DNA of 64,000 nt, from the NCBI RefSeq assembly GCF_040807025.1, contig NC_090982.1, positions 84,928,963-84,992,962 of the forward strand. Reading direction: 5' to 3'. The notes beneath the pieces are model-generated. The model saw nothing but the letters and a program-made list of their open reading frames with translations. It was not told where the DNA came from and searched no databases. This DNA is from Struthio camelus (lineage: Eukaryota; Chordata; Aves; Struthioniformes; Struthionidae). How positions within the stretch are numbered: the first letter of the stretch is position 1; each line of letters starts with the position of its first letter. This document shows, in pieces, positions 13,001 through 25,660 of the stretch. A program made the translations under genes and the position numbers.

Positions 13001-16000
13001 TCCCACGGGCCCATTTCTGCCCTGACACACCAGCAGGTATACTCTCCTCGGGTTTTCACAGGTTTAAAGATAAATAAAAGGTGTCTTTTATTCCTCCCCG
13101 ACAGCTGGCCTATGCATTTAAAAAGCCCGTACAGAATACAGGATTGTCTGGAATGGGTGGAAAATTGTAAGGGAAGGAATAATTAAGAAACTACTGTTAC
13201 TCCACCAATTGCAATCAGCTCCGTATTAGCCTGTGCTACCCTATCAGCCCTGTAAATTCACTTCATATCTGCTTTTACAGATTAAGAGGGCTTACTTTCA
13301 CACAATTTGGGCCTAATCCACCAGTCCCCATCTCTGATTCTTCCAGTTCTCTGTCACCTGCCTGGTAGTTTCTCTGCACAGTGGACCTAGATGCTACCCC
13401 TGTCCTGTAGCAAAAGGAAGTCTGTGTATCAGCTCTGCTGGATGAATCTTCCTGGTACTACCAAGCTCAGCAAAGTTACAGCAGTCCTCCCCCATCCCCA
13501 GCCTCGGTTTCAGCGCAATAAAAGCCCTCTAGATAGCATCCATAAAAGCCGAGGTTCTCTGCCAAACACTTCCCGTCTGATTTTACGGCACCTTCTTCAG
13601 GTCCTGCGGGCAGCTCCAGTCTTTATCACAACAGGTAGAAATGTAACTAGCACAGTGGAAACGGCAAAGCTGGGGGACAGAAGGGAACCGCTGGCACTTA
13701 TCTTGAAAGCAGAAAGGATTACTTCTCCCTTTAACTCTTTGTTTTACAAAAAAAAGCCTTTAAGAAAACAAACAAAATCTTGCTTTGCCCCTTTACAGCC
13801 TTCCTGGAGCTCTGCTGCGCCTCTGTTCGAAGAGGCTGGCTTAGGTTAGTTGTATGCTCCTTGGAGAACGTCTCTTCTTTCCCACACGCTTGCAGAGCAA
13901 CTTGGGTACTTTGAGCAATGCCTAAATGATAATATTTCATTTCACTTAATTATCACAAAACACTTGTACTGAATCAATGCATTCCAAAGCCAGCTCAACA
14001 AGAACCGAGCTGGCGTGCGTTATCTGTGAGCAGCTAGCTATGTTCACAGTGGGAGGACGCCTCTAGGATACAGAAAAATTTAATTTGACAGTGGCACCAC
14101 AACCGCTTAGGCTCAGTTTACAGGAAGGATCTCACCTGAGGGAATTCTTCTAAACGTGGCATCCCAATCCTGTGTATACAAAAAGGGAAATTTATTCCCA
14201 GGCATTTCAAATGGCGCCTCGAGAATGGCCTTTCTTTGTGTACTACGTTTTGGGACTCATACTGGGTTAGATTTCTCTAATGTTGGATGTCAACAGAGTA
14301 GTTGCCTACCAGGCAGTTAGTCAGCCTGGGCTCTTCACAGTCAGTGAAGAGGAAAAAGCACTTCTAGGGCACAGTCCATCTGTCCTATTTTAAGCATTGC
14401 TAGGGGAAAAATGAATAGTGCCTTACAAGTGCCTCCTCTGTCCCAGGTCATTAGCTCAGATACAGGCATCTGCATTCAATCAGAGTCACCTCGATGCTTC
14501 GCTGTGAGCGATGCAAATCCCAAGTGAGTTAGTTTTCTGAGCAGTAAAGAATAGCGGCCTAAGGCTCAAAGAAGAGAATGGGTCAGTAGTTAAACATTTC
14601 CTCCAGACCAAACAGAAGTGGCACAAGCAGAACAGAAGTTTATCCCCCAAGAGAAGACTAGGGGAAAAACCCCAGAACAAGTCAGTGAGATATTAAAAAT
14701 CGAGCACTTGCTAGGGCCTCTGGACAGCTTGAATGGCAGGACCAGGACAAACACTGGGCAAAACCAGGAAGCATTCAGGGACGATGAAATCCTCCTCCAG
14801 GTAGAAGAGTCAGCCAAGAGGCTGCGAATGCGTCCATCACGAGGCAAGGAGAGCTGAAGGATTCGGGCTTGCTCAGCATATGCTCCACACTTGAATCCAG
14901 GTCTCTCTTGTGCAGCAAGGGCAGCTCAGGCCCACCGCCAGCTGCAGCGGCATGGACCACGTTTGCCCTTCAGCATCTTCCTTCTGTTGTCAGACCAAAT
15001 GTCCAATTCTGTGTTTAATGCAACAAGCCCAAATCCAGCCTGGGACAACCTCCCTCACTTCCACAGGACCCGTTCTGCAGGCTTTCTCGTGTTCTCTGGC
15101 CTGACGAAGCCCGGGGCCCTCGATCACTCCGAACATAATATGACTAGTTTCTGGCTTTAAACGTCCAGGTCTCCAGCCCGAGGCCGCTAATGACTATTGT
15201 TCAACTGCTAATATATTCATGACCAAAATATCAATAAACAAAATGAAGCAAGGACTGGAAGAGAGGATGGGATAACTTTGTGCGATTGTGAAATTAAGAG
15301 TGCACTCATGAATCCACTGTAAAACTCTAAAATCAATGCCACTGGCAACATGCACTAATGATGCAGCCAGAAAGTCAGTCTGGGTCTACACATGTTTTTA
15401 TGACATAGAACTGGCTTGCAGATAAGGACAGCATTGGCTTGCTACTGCAAGTAGCCTCCACAAGCTACCGGTGCACAGAAATTGGTAGCTCCTCTTCAGA
15501 TTTAGTGCCTATAAAGACGGATTAAGATGCTCGAGACCAAATTTTTTTCCAATTCTAAGGTGAAAAATTATGCAGTGGCAGCCAACCCGGGAGCAGAGAG
15601 CAGAAAGGATTCATCGTATGTATTGTAACACAGCAAGGAGTTAACTGGGAAGGATATTACCAGATAATCCTCTTTAGTTCTGAGATAGCACTGGAAGCCT
15701 GTTACCAACTGCCAGCACGGGTTAGTGCTCCTGCAGCCGAGGTAGGTTGTGCGACCGCTCCCCCTTTCTCAAGGCCAGGTCAATCAGCTTGGCCTAAACC
15801 ACTGTTGAAGGACAGCAGCTTCAAAGGGCTTCCCGTGACAACAGCAGCACGATACTGAGAAACAGCAGACTGTGCTGGGGTGCAGGGGAGGGGGCTTTTT
15901 CAAGCTACCCTTCTCTGTGTGTGTTTCGCAATGGACAAAAGGCAAAACACCGGGAGATGAGGGCTAAACTCAGTAACAGACTCATGTTCAAGTCTCTCCA

Positions 16001-19000
16001 AGCTAAAATCTTTTTCTAGTTAAAAGTCAAGACCAGTACGTTGAGTAGAACCTAGAACTGGACAGAACAGTGCATGGCTATGCAGCTCTGCACACATTAT
16101 TGCAACCTGGCTCAGTCGCGGACACCTTTTATCCGACTTATCACTTATACAATATACAGTCAAAACTACCAACCTGAGTGATAAAAGGGACTGGATCAGA
16201 TCCACAGTTCAGCTAACCCAGCATATTGTGGTGGCCACTGCTGAAAACAGGATATTTCAAAAGAAATGACTAGAAATCCTGCATTAGGCAGATAGGGAAT
16301 AATCTGCCCTCAATACGGGATTTCCTTCTAGCCCCTGTAAGATTTGGGCTCTGAAGACTGAGGTTTTGAACAGAGAGGCCTTCTCCCTAATACTTCTCAA
16401 CATCCTTGCTTCTGTGTAAGCATCTCCTCTTGAAACGTTACTATCCTTTTCAGCTCAGTGTTTTAATTTTGTAATGTTTGGAATTGTTTTGTTAATGCTG
16501 TAATTAAGTTTATTTACAGACTGAAACCTATGAAACCCAGGGCTGGACTGCCTGCGGCTCATGCTTAAAGCCCCCACCTCCACAAAGGTTAGCGGTTCTC
16601 TCTCAGATATGGAAGACGACACCGTAATCCTCACTACATAACTGTGATATTGTTACCACCCTCTTCTCTCCGTATGGGAAGGAATTCCTCTCACACATGG
16701 GGATACAGAGCCCAGCATGAGACAACCACCACTCAAAAAACAACGAGGAGAGATGGACTTACCGAAACGCCCTATTCATCATCTCATAGTTAAAGCGCTC
16801 AGGAGCCAGTCCTACTACCACTGCATTGGGGTCATCGGTGGCTATCCCTGGAAAATCAAGAACAGTACCACAAATTATTCTGAGTAAACTGACTTTTCTT
16901 CATACCTAGTAATACAGTCAGCTTTTTGCATGGCCGAGTGATCCCCCAACTATCCATACCACCCAAGCAGACACATTTGTTACAGCATGTCTACTAAGAA
17001 CATGGGTCTGTAGCTACACCTCAGCCTGCCCCTTTTCACAGGAACTCGTTGCTAACTGACTGTGTTCAGACCCTTTTCATAGTGGTCAGCACTGACCAAT
17101 TCCCAAGTGCACCTACCCAATCAAGAGCAGCTGACGGAAGAGTGCTGCATTTCCCCAGCAGCAGGTAGGACTAGATCTGTTAACTGACACGTTTCAGTTA
17201 CCATCTTCCATGGAGTGAAAGGAAGTGTCAGTTCTTGACTTTCACCAGGAGTAAAATCTTCTGTGGTTTAAACCAACCCGATCTCTGTCATTTACCAAGT
17301 TAGGCAACACGTGTGATTAATCACTTGACAACAAAAATTAGAATTGTCTGACACGGACAAATCATTTAGACGAGTTACACGTCCGTTAGAAATAAGGAAA
17401 GCCTCACTGGAGGTGTTGGTCCATCCAGACTCTGGAACCCTCCAGGAAGCACGCAACTCTGCGTCTGTGTAGTCTAACAACCATTCTCCCACTGGCTCCA
17501 CTGAAATTCAGCACCTTTTCCTTTTTTTAAATTAAATGACTTTTCATTATCTGAGAATCTCTCTCTGCATATATCAGTTTGCTTTGTTAAGATACTAAAG
17601 CAGGAGCATTAAAGAATTTCATCCAGTTTTCCAATTCCTTCCGGTCACAGAAAACTCCACTTAGGGTGGAAAGCCTGACTGTTGTTCTACATAGCAGTCT
17701 GCTTATGATGGCAAAGATGGTCTTGCTGCATGACCTAGAAGTTGTTACACTAGGTTACTTTTGGCTGTTTAGGAAGGCTTTTTTTTAAATGTGGATTAGT
17801 TCCCTCACGAACAGCTTACATCTCCTTTGTCCTGCACTGTTCTGGAGGAGCATGACTGTCTTCAGACGGCAGCGTCACCTCTGAAGGAACTATATATGGC
17901 CCTGTAACGGCTGTGAAGAACAGGACCACGGCACAGAACCAGCAATGGAGGCAGAGTAGCATCTACAGGAGAAACAAGAGTACCAGGGAAATTTGTTTTC
18001 AATAGGTTAAGTAACAGCTGCACTCTGCACTTGCCGGAGTTGTTCTTCTGCCTTCAGGCAGCACATACTCTACATCTTGACTGGGACAACTAAGAGCTGC
18101 TGCGTCTCCAGAGAGCGTCAATGCAGACCACTGGCTGATGTCTGATGCTGTGTGTCCTCCAGTTAGCACAGACAGCAAAAAGCAGCACTCAGAGATGCCA
18201 CGTGGATTTGTGACACCACCCGAAAGCATCTGGGTCCATTAACCAAGAATGGATTACATTCATCCATCTGTGACCAATTTTATACACAGATTATCCAAGA
18301 ATAATTCAATAGCAGTCACTAACAGAGATTTAAGATGTCCCCCATTGTACTTAAACGCTTCTGCAGCGGTCCTGAGAGAACATGAGCCAAACCGCTTGTA
18401 GATAAAAGAAAAGGCAACAAAGCAATGCCCGCCAGATTCAGGCTACACACAAAATGCCACCAATTTACTCTGCTGGTATCTCTATCTTTGCCTTATACAA
18501 CATTAGCATCAGCTACTGTTAAACTGACGCAAAGATCCCAAACACATAGAGATGTAACTGATTTATCTACCTCAGGAGCATTCAGCTGCTGTCTCTGACC
18601 CAAGAAAGCCTTCCGGCGAACACAAATACGGACTCTGTTGCTGGGAGCACGTTTCTCCAGATACAGTGTTAGGTGGTGGAACAGATTATCAGATTTCATT
18701 GCTCTCATAGCCCATAGAAGCTTTCCCCCTGCACACTCATCTTTCACATTACTGAATAGACCACGGCACTAAAATTTGACAGAAAATGTCTAGCTCCTAG
18801 CAAGATTAGAACCTACTTAAATTATACAGCAGTAAGAATTTAAATTTATAAGGCAGGGAGCAGTGGCAAATCATCCACATTTTCACTGCCCTGAGTTTAG
18901 ATGAAAGACTATTCACATTTCAATAGAATATTTTCAACTCCAAGTAAGCTAAGAACATGGGTGTCTCCACTCTTCTTCAAATAAAGATATGAGATAAGTC

Positions 19001-22000
19001 AAGGACTAACTGTCCTAACTTTAGGCACCTGCCTGAGGTGTCCAAGTTAGAATATACCAGCTTAGGCTCCTCTTATTGCTGAGAGAGAGAGACAGGCACA
19101 TCTGAAACTGAAGCAGGTGTTAACCAGGTCTCTAGAGATGACAATCTAGAGAAATAAGGGAGATAAAGCTTCTATCACCCAATTAGATAATAAAAGTACA
19201 TGGAATGAGACCTAATTGTTCAATAATTCAAGCTAAACAGTAACTACCTGAGGATTTCACATTTAATAGTCATCTATTAAGAGAGAAATAGCTTCCTGCG
19301 TCTCTACACGGAGATTTTTCAGCAATTTGTGTCACTGCTGACCTAGCAATAAGCATGGGACACTTTGATCACTTTGTCATCTAACTTTGTCTAAGAAAGA
19401 TCTTCACGAGCCAGCAGGACAAGAGGTGCTGCAGCAGCACCGGACCAACAACAGCTGGGAGAATTGCTTGGAAGTACTAGTTCTACATGGACACGATCTC
19501 TGTACAATAGCAGAGGAAATTTTCCGATTTCCAACCCATTGACACATTCTGGCTATAAAGCATATAAATATTGGTAAGTGGAATAACTCTCCAATGATCT
19601 AGTGATAAATATTACTTTCTACACTGGAAATGAATAAAAAGTATTGAGTTTTATCTGAATTCCTGCCCATTTGAAGTTTTTGGCTGCCATTCCCACTACT
19701 CCTCAAGCAGCTATGACAATCACGGCTTTAGATTGTTTAACGTTCTATTTAAAGGAATAAAGAATTGTTACGACTCTAGAGAGTTCCATGTTTTAGGCTT
19801 TCATCATGGCTAGCGGTAGTCTAGCGAAATTGCTATAGACTATGAAACAGAATATAGGCTACATGTCGTGCATTCAGGATGTAGCATAGTTCACAGTGTT
19901 GCAATTTGATTAGAATCTGCAGAACACCACCCTGCAGTTGCGTGTTCCTGCTGCTTTTCTCCCCCCTCCCTTTTTCTTTTTCTCCCCTTCCGAGAGGACA
20001 CAAGCTCTTCTTGTTTAACCCTTGCACTATGTACAGGCCTGGCAGAAAAAGAATTCTGCTTTATGCAGGAGAATACAAGTGCACCTGAAGGCTCAATCTT
20101 GCTACACAGGACCACTTCAGTCCAGAGCACATCATAGACGTCCCTTGCCTAGAACTTAACATGCTATCGCACTCTGCCCTAAGTTTTCTGACAACCGTAG
20201 AACATGCTAGCCCCTGCGCGGGGTAGTAGAGGCTAGTGACATGTCACCAAAGGTACTGTTTACAACCAGTTTATCACAGTGAGACGCAGTGGACTCTTTT
20301 AACTCTTGAGAAGAAAGAGCAACGCTTTACATGCTCATTGTGCTACAAAAGGGAGAGCGTAATGTTTCCTTAGCTAGTGGTTCAACAACCTTCCCTCGTG
20401 CTCTTCTCCAGCCATCTCACCTGTGAAATCAGGCAGCGCCTTATCGTCCACCAGCAGAAGAGGCCGCACCTGCTTTTGCTCCAGGAGATTTCTGGCTGCT
20501 GTCAGAGAGGTGAAGATCTCATTTTCCGCAATGTCAAATCCCAGTTTCGTCAGCCTCTCCAGCAGGTCTCTCTTGCACTCTTTTGTTGTGTTGGTCACAA
20601 ATCGAATGGTAACTGGAGCACCGCGCAGCCTGATGCAGAAGAGCAAAGGCAAATTGGACAGAACTCTTTTTACTTACACCCTTCGTATACCTCCTTGGGA
20701 CTTAAAAAGGAGCATCTGTCTAAAGGCTGCGGCTGAAAAGATCACCTAGGTCCCAGACTACTGGTGCTACAGGCCAGAAGAAACAGGAGGTCGTTAGCCT
20801 CTGCACGGACCAGAGGGCAACGTAAAACACAGGACAAGAGTTCGAGCTATGCTCTGCAGAAAACAAGATCAGGTCTCCCCTGCTCTGCTGCCACCAGGAA
20901 GAGTCAGGAGAAACGGTGATTCCAAATTTCATCTTCACAGGAGTAACAAAAACACCTCTGATCAACTGCAACTAGTCTGAAAAGCCTTTTAATTCAAACT
21001 AGATCGTAGTTGTCCAGCCCTGTATTCTGGATTAACAGCATCCTGAACCAAAATAAACAAACAGCAGAACCTTGCTGCTAAATTGATATATTGAACTCAA
21101 CACGCCTGGTGAATTTCACAGTAGCTGTAGCTCACTCAGAGATGCAGGAAGCTCTAGCAGCCTATGTTATCTGTGTGGCACTTTTATGTCAGCTTTTGCA
21201 GCCATTTCTCCCTTCACAGAGGAACAGCGATCATCACATAAAACCACGTTATTGCCTCACACTGACAGTACACGCTACCGAATAACCAAATAATTTTAAG
21301 TGACAATTTCAATGGCATTTCCTTTAATTGCTCCCCCACCATCACTTTCTCTGTTTGTTGCTATAGAAACAAACACTGGCAGCGCAACTGCATGGGGAAC
21401 AGAATAAAGTTGGTCAACGCTGGAGACTTGCTCGCATCTGCCACTTCTTCCCCTTGTCTGTTCTGCTTCCTGGAAAGACACGATGACCTTTCAAACTATG
21501 AACTGGTAAAACAAACAAACAAAAAGATCCCCTGTTTACTAATAAAATAGAAATTAAGATTTATGTCCTCAATACTAAAAGGCAATCCTGAAAATAGAAT
21601 CTATGGTTTTGTTCCCAAAGCAAGCTGTGCGCCAATCACTTCAGGCTCTCTTTAGGAAGGACAATTACCTGGATTAGCAAAAACGATTATGAGAATTTTT
21701 TTTTTTCTTTTTTCAAACCTCCAGGCATACAAGACCTGACTGTTCTTTGCAGGGAAATGACATCTGTTCGCCAGACCTGTGATCTTTAACTGAAGCACAA
21801 CAGAGCACTGGACTATCTCCACGTTTTATCCTTTCTCCAATTTCCCTCCCTTGCTCTCCCCTCTTGAAGCTAGTACAGGGCTTGCACGAGCAAAGCCCGG
21901 TAGGAATCAAGCAGAAGCACAGCAGAAGGCAGAGGAGAATCAATGGCTTTATAAAATACTGTCTGTCTTCTGATTCAACAGAAGTCCTTTCTATTACCCT

Positions 22001-23391
22001 GACTATTGCCTGAGGGTTTGGAGGTAAGCAGCAGATAGGAGAGAGTCAAGCTGCTCTTGACAGTATCATCGCTTCTATACATCCAGGGAATCTGCAGAAT
22101 GCTCACTCTCATCTGGCACAAGTTCTCCCTGCAGCATGAAACAGGGGCAAGCAGGATCCAGTGAATGAATGAGCATGAATGAATAGCCAACACTTCAGCA
22201 GTTTTTACTTCCTTGCAGTCCTGTATCTTTAGGGGATAATTATTTCCACAGAATTATCTGTGAAGAGAAACACAGACTTTCCTAATCCATCTGCTTTCCC
22301 TCTGAGCTACAGTCTAGCTTTATAAAAATCCAAGCAGTTGATATAACTCCAGTAAAAACGTCCCGTGCTTAATTCAACCCTATTTCTCTCCCCTCATTAA
22401 CTCTCACTGCTCTAGCATCTTAAAGTGGCTCGTCACTCACCACGGTGGCATACATCACTTAATATTGTTTCTCTTTGTCCTTTGCAAGGTGACTTCTTCA
22501 GGGAAACAGTGTCAGAACACGACACAAAGATCCCTGGAACTGCATATCTGACTATGCTGCCGACTTGGCCCTTCAACGACGGTAAATCATTTCACTTGCT
22601 TCTGTAGACACGCTTTCATCGGAAGGGGTACTTACTGCACTGTTAATTAATGTGTTTAAATTCATATAAAAGACGGGCTGTATTATCAAACGTTTCCCCA
22701 ACTAAAAAGCTGAGCTTGTTTACCTAGCAGAAAAAGCTTTTAAAAAATTAAATACAGAAAACCTTGTCTGAAATACCAAATGAAATGAGGACTCTGTAAA
22801 GGACACCTTGCTCACTGAGCCAAGTTATTCTCACTGTTAATCCAATTTAGCCCAGCACAGGCTTAAGGGCTCAGATATAAGATCAGGTTCCCGTAGTTAA
22901 ACAAAGCGCTGAGCATCAGCTGAGCTGAAGTGATTTTGGTACACATGGGGTAATCCAGGTTAAGTTAACAACCTTCCACTTTGGGATAAGGCTGCAATCC
23001 CATATGAATTAGCTGAAACGATCCAAATAATAAGTCTTTTCTACCCAGAAAAGACTCAGAAAAGACCTAGTGAGCTACTTAGGGAAGCTGCAGGGAAACA
23101 GGTGGTGTGTAGTAACATGTCAATATCGAGGCCCCTTGCAGAGTTCTCCTGGTATTAATACATATTAATTAACGCTTATATATATATCAGCATAACGAGG
23201 CAGAACCGTCAGGCCCTTCCACTAAAAGAAGCACCTTGTGCAAACAGCATTGACACAACCCGTAAGAGGAAATGGGAAAAGGTGGCTTGCCTTTTAAGAG
23301 CTTCCTGCGCGCCTGGCACAGCTGAGTCTTCAACATGAAGCGTGCCGCTGAGGTCCACCAAGACAGCTTTCAGTGCACGCCGAGCTGCCAT
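10029..23391 (-). CDS. HDHD2: Haloacid dehalogenase-like hydrolase domain-containing protein 2
   Basis: Complete HAD-superfamily hydrolase, 259 codons as in mammals. Coding exons on the - strand: 23291-23391, 20421-20629, 16763-16847, 11798-12014, 11213-11276, 10029-10132; the lengths sum to 780 bases including TGA, and all phases join. Motif I is VDLSGTL with nucleophile Asp13; Ser15 stands where the second Asp is usual, as known for HDHD2 and LHPP. Motif II is FVTNTTK (Thr46), motif III VVGKPEK (Lys179), motif IV MIGDDCRDD (Asp204, Asp205, joined across exons 4 and 5). The family folds as a C2-capped phosphatase, presumably cytosolic; the physiological substrate is not established. The start ATG lies in a GAGGATGG context just after a pyrimidine-rich stretch, so a non-coding 5' exon in the CpG island is likely. 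Intron 1 starts with GC (AAAAG|GCAAGC). Confidence 0.96.
12015..16762 (-). other. HDHD2 intron 3, no gene seen
   Basis: 4.7-kb intron between exons 3 and 4. It holds open frames on both strands, including an ATG-started 152-codon one on the + strand at 13391-13849, but these have no recognisable domain and overlap open frames on the other strand. No RNA gene or intact transposon recognised. Confidence 0.6.
16848..20420 (-). other. HDHD2 intron 2, no gene seen
   Basis: AT-rich intron with only short open frames. No repeat family could be named with confidence. Confidence 0.6.
20630..23290 (-). other. HDHD2 intron 1 (GC-AG intron)
   Basis: The intron begins GCAAGC directly after AAAAG and ends CTGCATCAG ahead of exon 2. 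No coding potential recognised inside. The splice pair is supported by the conserved protein junction Lys-Arg-Leu-Arg-Gly. Confidence 0.85.
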
Positions 23392-23699
23392 CCTCCATTC
23401 CCCAGGGAAAAGGCAAACAAATGAAACAACGAAAACTGCTTAGCAGACAATGGATAATAAAAATAAGGAACTCAGTTAAGCGCCTCATTTGTGCCAAGCC
23501 CGGTATTACTCAGAACATTACTTGTAGTGTTAAATGGGCCCCTTTAGACAGAGAAATAAAAGGCAGCGCTTAAAAAAAAAAAAAAACATAATTGATGGGG
23601 TGGTATTTTCCCAAAGACTCTATATATGGAAATCAGGTCCTATTTGTTTCTTAAGTGCCTGTATTTCCGCACATCAAAAAAGTTCCCTAAACAACCAAG

Positions 23700-24555
23700 A
23701 CCGCTGGGAAGGGGATCCTTACGTCCGGCGTTGCCGGTTCAAGGCCTCGGCAAGCACGTTTCAGCAAGCCGCCTCGACGCCAGTGGTGCCGTTCAAGTAA
23801 AAACAAACACGACGCCACTAGGCGCTCCGACTACCACGCGCAGAACGCGCTGCGGAAGCGGCTACCGTTAACCTTCGTCGGCGCAAGCCGGACTGCACCG
23901 CGATGCAGCCCACGAGAGCACCCAGCCGGCTCAGGCCTCAGGCCCAGGATAGGCGCCAGCCATCCCAGAAATTAAGGCAGGCAGGAGCCGCCGCTCAGAA
24001 GCCTGCCAGCGCGGATTGTGCAGGCCGCTAGCCGGGAAGCCAGCAAAGCTCAAGGATATTCAGCACCCAGAAGGCTTGTTCCCTCCTCTTAGCAAAGGGG
24101 GCAGTCACGCAGCCTCTCTATAGCCACCTTGTGTGCCTCACCAACGACTAACGAACCAGGGGCTACTAGCACCCGGCGCCATCCACCCCCCTCCCCGGCC
24201 GCGATGGTACCGCCCGCCCGCCGGCGCCTGCACAGCGCGGGCGGACCCACCCCGGCGGGGGGAGGGGGGAAGAGGGGGGAAGAGGGGGGAAGAGGGTGAC
24301 GCCCCCCGCCGCACCGCACACACCAACCTGCCTTCGCCCGCCCGGCCGGGCCCTGCGGGCTGCCCGCCGCCGCGCCGGGTCCTCGCCGGCCGGGGCTGCC
24401 CGCCCAGCGCCTGAGCCCGCCGGGCGCTGCGGAGCCGCGCAGGGCTCCGGGAGTTGGCGGCAGGCACGTCCGCGGGCAGCCCGCCGCGGGCCTCGGGGGC
24501 GGGCGGCGCTGAGGGGAAAGGGCGCGCGGCGTCGCGCGAGGGTGGAGAGGGCCGG
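23700..24555 (-). promoter_or_regulatory. HDHD2: CpG-rich promoter region of HDHD2
   Basis: CpG dinucleotides become dense from about 23.7 kb and GC content rises steeply between 24.15 and 24.55 kb, 0.3 to 1.2 kb upstream of the HDHD2 start codon. This is the expected place for a housekeeping promoter and a non-coding first exon. I cannot place the transcription start. A GGGGGGAAGA tandem triplet lies near 24.26-24.29 kb. The G-rich minisatellite begins at the far edge of the island. Confidence 0.7.
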
Positions 24556-25660
24556 ACCGGGATGGGGGGGGGGGGGGGAACTCCTTGGAGGGGACCGCAC
24601 CGGGATGGGGGGGGGATCCCTCAGGCAGAGCAGCACTGGGATGGGGGGGATCCCTCGGGGGGGCCGCACCGGGATGGGGGGGATCCCTCGGGGGGGGGCT
24701 GCGCCAGGATGGGGGGGACCCTGGGGGGGGGCAGAGCAGCACTGGGATGGGGGGGATCCCTCAGGCAGAGCAGCACTGGGATGGGGGGGATCCTTCGGGG
24801 GGGGCTGCACTGGGATGGGGGGGGGATCCCTCAGGCAGAGCAGCACCGGGATGGGGGGGGAATTCCGGGGGGGGCAGAGCAGCACTGGGATGGGGGGGGG
24901 AATCCCTCGAGGGGGACCCCTTGGAGGGGGCTGCACCGGGATGGGGGGGATCCCTTGGTGGGGCAGAGCAGCACTGGGATGGGGGGGGATCCCTCAGGGC
25001 AGGGTGCACCTAGATGGGGGGGATCCCTTGGGGGGCTGCACCAGGATGGGGGGGGATCCCTGGGGGGGGCAGAGCAGCACTGGGATGGGGGGGGGAATCC
25101 CTTGGGGGGGACACCTTGGAGGGGGCTGCACCGGGATGGGGGGGATCCCTTGGTGGGGCAGAGCAGCACTGGGATGGGGGGGGAATCCCTCAGGGCAGGG
25201 TGCACCTGGATGGGGGGGATCCCTTGGGGGGCTGCACCGGGATGGGGGGGGATCCCTGGGGGGGGCAGAGCAGCACTGGGATGGGGGGGGGAATCCCTTG
25301 GGGGGGACACCTTGGAGGGGGCTGCACCGGGATGGAGGGGATCCCTTGGTGGGGCAGAGCAGCACTGGGATGGGGGGGGAATCCCTCAGGGCAGGGTACA
25401 CCTGGATAGGGGGGGGATCCCTTGGGGAGGCGCACTGGGATGGGGGGGGATCCCTTGGGGGGGCAGAGCAGCACTGGGATGGGGGGGGAATCCCTCGGGG
25501 GGGACCCCTTGGAGGGGGCTGCACCGGGATGGGGGGGATCCCTTGGTGGGGCAGAGCAGCACTGGGATGGGGGGGGAATCCCTCAGGGCAGGGTGCACCT
25601 GGATAGGGGGGGATCCCTCGGGGGGGGGGCGCACTGGGATGGGGGGGCTCTCAGGGCTGC
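24555..25660. repeat. G-rich minisatellite with 196-bp higher-order repeat
   Basis: About 30 tandem units of 31-52 bp, each built around GGGATGGGGGGGATCCCT, with variable inserts such as GCAGAGCAGCACT, GGCTGCACC and CAGGGCAGGGTGCACCT. From about 24.88 kb, five units (spacings about 51, 39, 36, 31, 39) form a higher-order repeat of about 196 bp that recurs near 24.89, 25.08, 25.28 and 25.48 kb. The left third is a simpler run of 33-43-bp units. The + strand is strongly G-rich with runs of 5 to 12 G. Because unit lengths vary and few stop codons fit the motif, long open frames arise in most frames on both strands (up to 436 codons); these follow from the repeat and are not genes. Confidence 0.95.

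Noticed and set aside
13391-13849. 152-codon ATG-started frame on the + strand in an HDHD2 intron
   Set aside because: No recognisable domain, overlapping open frame on the opposite strand, no promoter-like sequence upstream. Looks like chance.
14618-14857. 79-codon + strand frame, charged
   Set aside because: Intronic, with overlapping open frames on the other strand and no family resemblance.
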